Shown piece by piece: positions 6,623 through 10,660 of a DNA stretch of 10,660 nt; position 1 is the first letter of the stretch; each line of letters begins with the position of its first letter. The notes under the pieces are model-generated. The model was not told the origin of the DNA. It ran no database searches and was given only the letters and a program-made list of their open reading frames with translations. The position numbers were made by a program, and so were the translations under genes. This DNA comes from JBNKLG01 sp050292235 (GTDB lineage: Bacteria > Pseudomonadota > Gammaproteobacteria > Chromatiales > Chromatiaceae): positions 1-10,660 of the forward strand of contig JBNKLG010000090.1 of assembly GCA_050292235.1 (NCBI GenBank), read 5' to 3'.

Positions 6623-7141
6623 ATGTTTCAACAGAAAAACGCCTATACCCGGGACGAACTTCTTGGCTGCAGCCGCGGCGAACTCTTTGGCCCGGGCAAT
6701 GCCCAACTGCCTGCACCCAACATGCTGATGATCGACCGCATCAATCTGATCTCCGAAGAGAATGGTGCCTATGGCAAGGGGCAAATCCAGGCCGAACTGG
6801 ACATTAATCCCGACCTATGGTTTTTCGATTGCCACTTCCCTGGTGATCCCGTGATGCCCGGTTGCCTGGGACTGGACGCCATGTGGCAGATGGTGGGTTT
6901 CTACCTCGGTTGGGTTGGCAATCTGGGTCATGGCCGCGCCCTGGGTGTTGGTGAGGTGAAGTTCACCGGACAGGTGTTGCCTGAAGCCAAAGTGGTAAGC
7001 TATCAGATCGACATCAAACGGGTCATCTCCCGCAGACTCATCCTGGGCATCGCCGATGGGAGCCTCTCCGTTGATGGCGAAAAGATCTATACCGCTAAAG
7101 ATCTGCGGGTCGGCCTCTTTACCTCAAGCCAGGGCTTTTAA
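6623..7141 (+). CDS. fabA: 3-hydroxydecanoyl-ACP dehydratase/isomerase
   Basis: FabA dehydrates 3-hydroxyacyl-ACP and, at C10, isomerises trans-2- to cis-3-decenoyl-ACP, the branch point for unsaturated fatty acids in gammaproteobacteria. The 172-residue length is that of the family. The active-site histidine H71 lies in FFDCHFPGDPVMPG and the acid D85 in LGLDAMWQM, matching H70 and D84 of the E. coli enzyme with one residue offset. The hot-dog fold continues through GVGEVKFTGQVLP and the C-terminal AKDLRVGLF. AGGA lies 8 bases upstream of the ATG, inside the end of proS. The usual partner fabB (ketoacyl-ACP synthase I) does not follow; instead the convergent acyP ends 15 bases on, with no clear terminator in between. 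Confidence 0.98.
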   Translation: MFQQKNAYTRDELLGCSRGELFGPGNAQLPAPNMLMIDRINLISEENGAYGKGQIQAELDINPDLWFFDCHFPGDPVMPGCLGLDAMWQMVGFYLGWVGNLGHGRALGVGEVKFTGQVLPEAKVVSYQIDIKRVISRRLILGIADGSLSVDGEKIYTAKDLRVGLFTSSQGF

Positions 7142-7156
7142 ATACAGCGCCATTAA

Positions 7157-7423
7157 TCACCCGATATCAAACCCGGAGCTGACCGGACCATTCCAGGATT
7201 GGCAATCGACCTGATCGACCCGCGCCTGTGGAGGTCCCCGGTGCAGCCAGCGTTTGAGTTGTGCCAGGGCCTCTGGCTCACCACCAGCAATGACTTCAAC
7301 ACTGCCATCGGCCAGATTGATCGCAGAACCGCTCAGCCCAAGAGACTCGGCCTGACGACGGGTAGAATCCCGAAACCAGACCCCTTGTACCCGACCGGTG
7401 ACGATACAGCGGATGGCCTTCAT
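7157..7423 (-). CDS. acyP: acylphosphatase
   Basis: A small cytoplasmic enzyme that hydrolyses acyl phosphates such as acetyl- or carbamoyl-phosphate. With the ATG at 7423 the protein has 88 residues, the usual size. The signature GRVQGVWFR holds the phosphate-binding arginine (R18), and N36 in AINLADGSVEV is the catalytic asparagine; the usual aromatic residue before it (GWVRN) is replaced by GSAIN. The start is the ATG because GGAG lies 5 bases upstream and because it overlaps the adaptor stop as ATGA; a GTG two codons earlier is also in frame. It is the last gene of the minus-strand string, translationally coupled to an export adaptor, an unusual setting for this enzyme. Confidence 0.93.
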   Translation of the reverse strand: MKAIRCIVTGRVQGVWFRDSTRRQAESLGLSGSAINLADGSVEVIAGGEPEALAQLKRWLHRGPPQARVDQVDCQSWNGPVSSGFDIG

Positions 7424-8157
7424 GGCCACTCCAAGGTCACGAGGGAGCCTGCGGTCAGCCCCATACCCTCTGGCAACACAAAACCCAGTTCGAGCTGATC
7501 CGGTGTCAGCCAGAGCAAACTGCTGACCTGCACATCCAGAGCTTGCCCCTTCGCCTTCAATTTTACCGCCTGTCCTGGAGTCAGGTCCTTGGCCTTTGCT
7601 GCAGAAATGCGCAACCCCAGGTACCGATCCCGGGCGAGGCGCAGAAGGGTTCGCACCTGACAGCGGTTGCTCAGCTGCTGGCCCGGATAAGCCGCCATGG
7701 CGATGATGCGACCTGGAAAAGGCGCCAATAGCCGGCTCTCCGCCAAAGCCTGGGCCGCCGCCACCTCATCAGCCACTGCACTAGCGTAGACAGCCCGCGC
7801 CTGGGCAGCGGCGTTCTCCGCCATTTGACGCTCGTGCTCCGAAGTCTGCCCCCGATCAAATAGCTCCTTGGCCCGCTCCTTTTCCCGCAGTGCCTCTTCC
7901 TGTCGAAGAAAAGCGGCCGTTTTCTGCGCCTCAGTAGCAGCCTTGCGTGTTTGGAACGGTTTGGCGTCCAGAGCCAACAGCAGTGCGCCCTGATCAACTT
8001 TCTGCCCCAGGGAAACCGACACTTCGGCCACTACGCCAGCATGAGCCACGCCGATGTCGGCAATCTGGGTCCAGATCAGGCGACCCTCTACCTCTGCGGC
8101 ACTCATCCTGGCGCTCCACCCCCAAACCAGGGCTATCAACAGCATCGATCTCATCAT
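7420..8157 (-). CDS. periplasmic adaptor protein (HlyD/MFP family), short form
   Basis: Adaptors of this family link an inner-membrane transporter to a TolC-type channel. The 245-residue product has a signal peptide (SMLLIALVWGWSARMSA-AE), a first half-lipoyl motif (AGVVAEVSVSLGQKVDQGALLL), a helical hairpin rich in A, E, K and R (about 70-148, with FDRGQTSEHERQMAENAAAQ near the tip), the second half-lipoyl part (LLAPFPGRIIAMAAYPGQQL) and a beta-barrel segment (YLGLRISAAKAKDLTPGQAV). It ends soon after the barrel, so the membrane-proximal domain of RND adaptors looks missing or reduced. Two ATGs stand side by side (8157 and 8154). The first overlaps the TolC stop as ATGA; the second has better spacing (5 bases) from GGAG. 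No pump gene is adjacent. Confidence 0.85.
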   Translation of the reverse strand: MMRSMLLIALVWGWSARMSAAEVEGRLIWTQIADIGVAHAGVVAEVSVSLGQKVDQGALLLALDAKPFQTRKAATEAQKTAAFLRQEEALREKERAKELFDRGQTSEHERQMAENAAAQARAVYASAVADEVAAAQALAESRLLAPFPGRIIAMAAYPGQQLSNRCQVRTLLRLARDRYLGLRISAAKAKDLTPGQAVKLKAKGQALDVQVSSLLWLTPDQLELGFVLPEGMGLTAGSLVTLEWP

Positions 8158-9458
8158 CTCTCCGCCTTCAGTAGCTTGCCAGACAGTGCATCCAACTCTG
8201 CCCAAACCAATTCTGCCTGAAATCGCAACTGCGCCTCTTCCAGGCGCTGCTGAGAGATCAATACCATGGCATCCCCCAGGTCAGCCTTGACTTCCATCTC
8301 ATAGAGGGAGCGACTACGATCCAGATTCAGCTCACGATAAACAGCACGGGATTTAAGGGTCTTCTGTTTGACTTTAAGGTTTTGCAACTCCAACCAAAGT
8401 TCGGTGACCCGCTGTCGCAAAGCCAACTCCAACGCCTGAAGCTCCGCCTGTTTCTGCAAGACTCCCGCCCGGGCTCGTGCTGTCTTGGCCTTAACGCGAT
8501 CGCCCTCAAACAGGGGAATCTCCAGCTGCAACTCCGCACTCAAGGGATGATGGCTACCCGCTTCCTGCGCATAAAGCACCGCATTAAGCCCACCGGTCAA
8601 TAGTGGCTTTCCCGATGCCCTGGCCTCTGCCACCTGAGCTCTGGTCTGCCTCACCTCGGCCCTGAGCGCCTTGATAAGATAATTGCCACTCAAAACCCGA
8701 TCATTCAGTTTCTCCAACTCAGGGAGGTCTCGCTTGAGTCCCTTGAGCTCGCCATGGGTGAGATGTTCAGATAACTGATCTGGACGATTCAGTGCCAGAG
8801 CCAAAGCATTGCGGGTCGCACGTTGACGATGTGTACTGGCGCTTTGCCGATAGCGAGCCAACTCGTAATCCTTTTCCAGATCAGAAAGCGTCACATCCGA
8901 TAACTGCTTCAGCTTGACCCGATCACGGGCCTTGTCCAGCCCCACATAGGCCACGGCCATGGCCTCATTATCCCGGGCCTGCTCCAGATCCGCCAAGAGA
9001 ACATCAAAGAACCGTTGCATCACCAACAGATAGCGTTCCTGACGTGCTGCCATCAAACGATGCGCCTGGCCCTCAATACCAGCCTGAGCTGCCCGACGCC
9101 CCGCTGCTGTGCGGCCAAAGTCATGTAAGCGCTTGTGCAGCCCCAGCCCTAAAGAGCTGTCATGGTGACTCTGGTCATAGGCAACCCTGGAAGGCTCAAT
9201 CAGACGGAATCTTGGGGTCAGCCCCAAATAGGCATCGTTCTGGGCATTCACCTCCCGCAGGGCTGCCTCAGCGGAGAGCCGCTCAGCCTCAGCCTTGAGC
9301 AGCAAAGGCTGATCCGATACCTGTGCCAACTTTAAGGCTTGTTTGAGTGAAAACGGCTCTGGCAAAGGCGCAGCAATAACCAAAGAGGAGGCCACCAACA
9401 AACAGATCAGCCCAATCCGGATCTGATAGGAAAAGAGCAGAAAACGGTAGGCGTTCAA
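8154..9458 (-). CDS. TolC-family outer-membrane efflux/secretion protein
   Basis: A 434-residue outer membrane factor. The N terminus is a signal peptide with hydrophobic core LICLLVASSLVIAAP. It is followed by two repeated outer-membrane efflux domains of long alpha helices, residues about 35-230 (with FSLKQALKLAQ, AEAERLSAEAALREV, YDQSHHDSSLGLGLH) and 240-430 (with KALRAEVRQTRAQVAEARA, LQLEIPLFEGDRVKAKTARAR, LWLELQNLKVKQKTLKSRA). LFEGDRVKAKT is a variant of the family LFxGGxxxA turn. The frame starts at TTG, overlapping the stop of the thioredoxin gene as TTGA; there is no clear Shine-Dalgarno and no ATG near the signal peptide, so coupled initiation is the best reading. It overlaps the adaptor ATG by 4 bases. 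The substrate cannot be told. It is not next to LapB/LapC-type genes, so I do not call it LapE. Confidence 0.9.
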   Translation of the reverse strand: MNAYRFLLFSYQIRIGLICLLVASSLVIAAPLPEPFSLKQALKLAQVSDQPLLLKAEAERLSAEAALREVNAQNDAYLGLTPRFRLIEPSRVAYDQSHHDSSLGLGLHKRLHDFGRTAAGRRAAQAGIEGQAHRLMAARQERYLLVMQRFFDVLLADLEQARDNEAMAVAYVGLDKARDRVKLKQLSDVTLSDLEKDYELARYRQSASTHRQRATRNALALALNRPDQLSEHLTHGELKGLKRDLPELEKLNDRVLSGNYLIKALRAEVRQTRAQVAEARASGKPLLTGGLNAVLYAQEAGSHHPLSAELQLEIPLFEGDRVKAKTARARAGVLQKQAELQALELALRQRVTELWLELQNLKVKQKTLKSRAVYRELNLDRSRSLYEMEVKADLGDAMVLISQQRLEEAQLRFQAELVWAELDALSGKLLKAER

Positions 9459-9985
9459 AGGGCCGTATCAGCCTGTTTTTGGCGCTTATAACGGCTAAAA
9501 TTAGTCGTCTTGTAGTGTTCGTCCGCCACAAACTCGCCCAACCAAAGAAACTCTTCCGGTGTCGAAGTGGCACCCGTGTATTTCTGCACCAGATTGCCAT
9601 TCAAATCAAAAAAGGCGATGACTGGCGTAGCCCTCACCCGGTACTGCTTCTCAGCAAAGTTTTTTTGGGTGGTGGTTTCCCCTTGAAAATCAGTGATCTC
9701 GATATCACCCTCGATATCGATAGGGAACAACAGAAAGCGTTCGCGGAAATAGGCCTGAACATCAGGACGGTTCAGTACGGTTGTCTTCATTCGGTGACAA
9801 AAAGGGCATTCGTCCATTTCAAAAAAGAGCATGATGCCCTTTTTCCCCTGCTCTTTAGCTGTAGCTAACTCCTCATGGTAATCGCCAAAACTATCATTAA
9901 AGAATTGTGTATAGGGATCGTTCTTCTCAGCGCCAAAAGCCAGGCTTTGTCCCAGCAATAGCAATGACATCAGCAAAATACGCAT
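9455..9985 (-). CDS. periplasmic thioredoxin-fold protein with CPFC motif (SoxW/thioredoxin-like family)
   Basis: A signal peptide (RILLMSLLLLGQSLAFG-AE) leads to a 155-residue thioredoxin-like domain. The redox motif C60-P-F-C63 sits in FFEMDECPFCHRMK, where thioredoxin has WCGPC, and the cis-proline P121 is in RATPVIAFFD. This arrangement is typical of the SoxW-like thioredoxin_2 group, which acts in the periplasm on disulfides, often beside sulfur oxidation, cytochrome or heavy-metal genes; none of those lie here except the TlpA-like neighbour. A strong ribosome site (GAGGGG) stands 8 bases before the ATG, 12 bases after the tlpA-like stop. The C-terminal tail (SRYKRQKQ) is basic. Its TGA overlaps the TolC start. 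It may reduce or oxidise cysteines in a shared client protein; the client is unknown. Confidence 0.85.
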   Translation of the reverse strand: MRILLMSLLLLGQSLAFGAEKNDPYTQFFNDSFGDYHEELATAKEQGKKGIMLFFEMDECPFCHRMKTTVLNRPDVQAYFRERFLLFPIDIEGDIEITDFQGETTTQKNFAEKQYRVRATPVIAFFDLNGNLVQKYTGATSTPEEFLWLGEFVADEHYKTTNFSRYKRQKQADTAL

Positions 9986-9997
9986 ATTTTACACCCC

Positions 9998-10495
9998 TCA
10001 TGGCTTGTACTCTTTTATAAAGGCTTCCAGGGCTGCCATAGTCACTACTCCTGAATGTCGGGCTACCACCTTCCCCTCTGGCGAAACCAGAAACGTGGTG
10101 GGCATCCCTGAAACACGACCCAGAGAGGTTGTGGAACGAAGTCCGCCCCGTAAGATCGGATAGCTGATGAACTGATCCTCCACAAACTTTTTCAGCCTCT
10201 CCGTCGTGGTGTTTTCCATATTTACACCCAAAACGACCGCCTCAGTATCCTTGTATTTATTATGGAAAAGCTCCAGATCAGGGATCTCTTCTCGACAGGG
10301 TGGACACCAGGTGGCCCAGTAGTTCACCACCACCCACTTGCCCCGATAGTCTGACAGTCGGTGAACCTTGCCATTGAGATCTTGCAGTTCAAACTCCGCC
10401 GTATAGGCAGAGACCTGCTGAAGAGACATCAGCCCGACAGCAAAGCAGAATCCCAGAAAAACTCCCCAGTAGCGCGGTTTCATAACAACAGACAT
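9998..10495 (-). CDS. TlpA/ResA-like membrane-anchored thioredoxin
   Basis: An N-terminal signal or anchor (WGVFLGFCFAVGLMSLQQVSA) is followed by a TlpA/ResA-type domain: FELQDLNGKVHRLSDYRGKW, then the active site YWATWCPPC with C64 and C67, and cis-proline P132 in SGMPTTFLVSPEG. Family members are periplasmic thiol-disulfide reductants for cytochrome c maturation, cytochrome oxidase assembly or similar clients. WCPPC fits a reductant. It is the first gene of the minus-strand string. The ATG at 10495 is chosen because a GAGATGG lies upstream; a second in-frame ATG (10483) has none. Only 19 bases separate the start from the T run of the second rrn terminator, so the promoter must overlap that terminator or expression depends on readthrough. 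Confidence 0.92.
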   Translation of the reverse strand: MSVVMKPRYWGVFLGFCFAVGLMSLQQVSAYTAEFELQDLNGKVHRLSDYRGKWVVVNYWATWCPPCREEIPDLELFHNKYKDTEAVVLGVNMENTTTERLKKFVEDQFISYPILRGGLRSTTSLGRVSGMPTTFLVSPEGKVVARHSGVVTMAALEAFIKEYKP

Positions 10496-10514
10496 TCGAC
10501 CATCTCACAACAAC

Positions 10515-10548
10515 AAAAAACCCCTGCAAGGATACCTTACAGGGGTTT
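10515..10548 (-). terminator. second of two tandem terminators after the rRNA operon
   Basis: On the minus strand AAACCCCTG (10548-10540) pairs with CAGGGGTTT (10526-10518), extended after one mismatch by a 4-bp inner stem with an ATA/TAT loop. The stem runs into a T run (10520-10515). A strong intrinsic terminator for leftward transcription, placed just before the tlpA-like gene. Confidence 0.85.
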
Positions 10549-10573
10549 GGGAATAAACGTGATATCCATGAAG

Positions 10574-10606
10574 AAAAACCCCAGCTCTTGAAGAGGGCCG
10601 GGGTTT
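10574..10606 (-). terminator. first terminator after 5S rRNA
   Basis: On the minus strand AAACCCC (10606-10600) and GGGGTTT (10582-10576) enclose a GC-rich stem with a small bulge and a 3-base loop (CTCT/AGAG inside). Five T follow (10578-10574). It begins about 10 bases after the end of the 5S sequence, where an rrn operon terminator is expected. Confidence 0.85.
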
Positions 10607-10614
10607 GTAATAAA

Positions 10615-10660
10615 AGCCTGGCGGTGACCTACTCTCACATGGGGAGGCCCCACACTACCA
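10615..10660 (-). rRNA. rrf: 5S ribosomal RNA, 3' part (cut by window end)
   Basis: Read on the minus strand the window end gives TGGTAGTGTGGGGCCTCCCC, then ATGTGAGAGTAGG and the closing CACCGCCAGGC. This is the conserved 3' third of bacterial 5S rRNA, including the GGGG...CCCC helix and the 3' strand of the terminal helix. The exact 3' end (about 10614-10617) is judged by comparison with the E. coli end. The rest of 5S, and presumably 23S and 16S, lie beyond the window to the right. Confidence 0.95.

Noticed and set aside
8154..9458. TolC-like protein as LapE of the Lap adhesin system
   Set aside because: It sits in a different operon more than 3 kb from lapDG, with an adaptor that is not LapC-like and no LapB ATPase. 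A generic TolC-family call is safer.

Overview
The window looks like a gammaproteobacterial chromosome. ProS of the long bacterial type, FabA (a family largely confined to Proteobacteria), a LapD/LapG biofilm-switch pair, a TolC-family outer-membrane protein and a tRNA-Ser(GGA) all fit. The genus cannot be named from the sequence. The two periplasmic thioredoxin-fold proteins would suit a sulfur-oxidising or respiratory lineage, but that is only a guess.

Region 1-1361 is visibly more GC-rich than the rest. It carries short phage- or island-like genes: the tail of a one-helix membrane protein, a 52-aa basic protein and a 70-aa CxxC/CxxC zinc-ribbon protein on +, converging with a two-gene unit on - (a 77-aa unknown followed by a 146-aa PD-(D/E)XK-like protein). 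It stops at the 3' end of an intact tRNA-Ser gene (1362-1449, -), a classic integrase target. I read it as one end of an integrated element. No integrase lies in the window.

Region 1450-7141 is core chromosome. A DUF4124 envelope protein (+) converges on lapG-lapD (-). LapG is the periplasmic cysteine protease that cuts large surface adhesins, and LapD is its catalytically dead GGDEF-EAL c-di-GMP receptor in the inner membrane. The adhesin and its secretion genes are not here. lapD ends in a TGA, and the in-frame codons after it look like the lost end of the EAL domain. Divergent from lapG are proS and fabA (+), four bases apart.

Region 7157-10495 (-) is a compact five-gene string in the order TlpA-like thioredoxin, second thioredoxin-fold protein, TolC-like factor, periplasmic adaptor, acylphosphatase. 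Three of the junctions are 4-base stop/start overlaps and the fourth gap is 12 bases. It codes for outer-membrane and periplasmic parts of an export system without an inner-membrane pump. The string starts about 20 bases after two tandem terminators that follow a 5S rRNA gene (- strand, cut by the window edge), so it sits directly behind a ribosomal RNA operon.

The best candidates for a second look are the pump-less TolC/adaptor/acylphosphatase/thioredoxin operon behind rrn, the truncated lapD reading frame, and the tRNA-Ser element end with its nuclease-like cargo.
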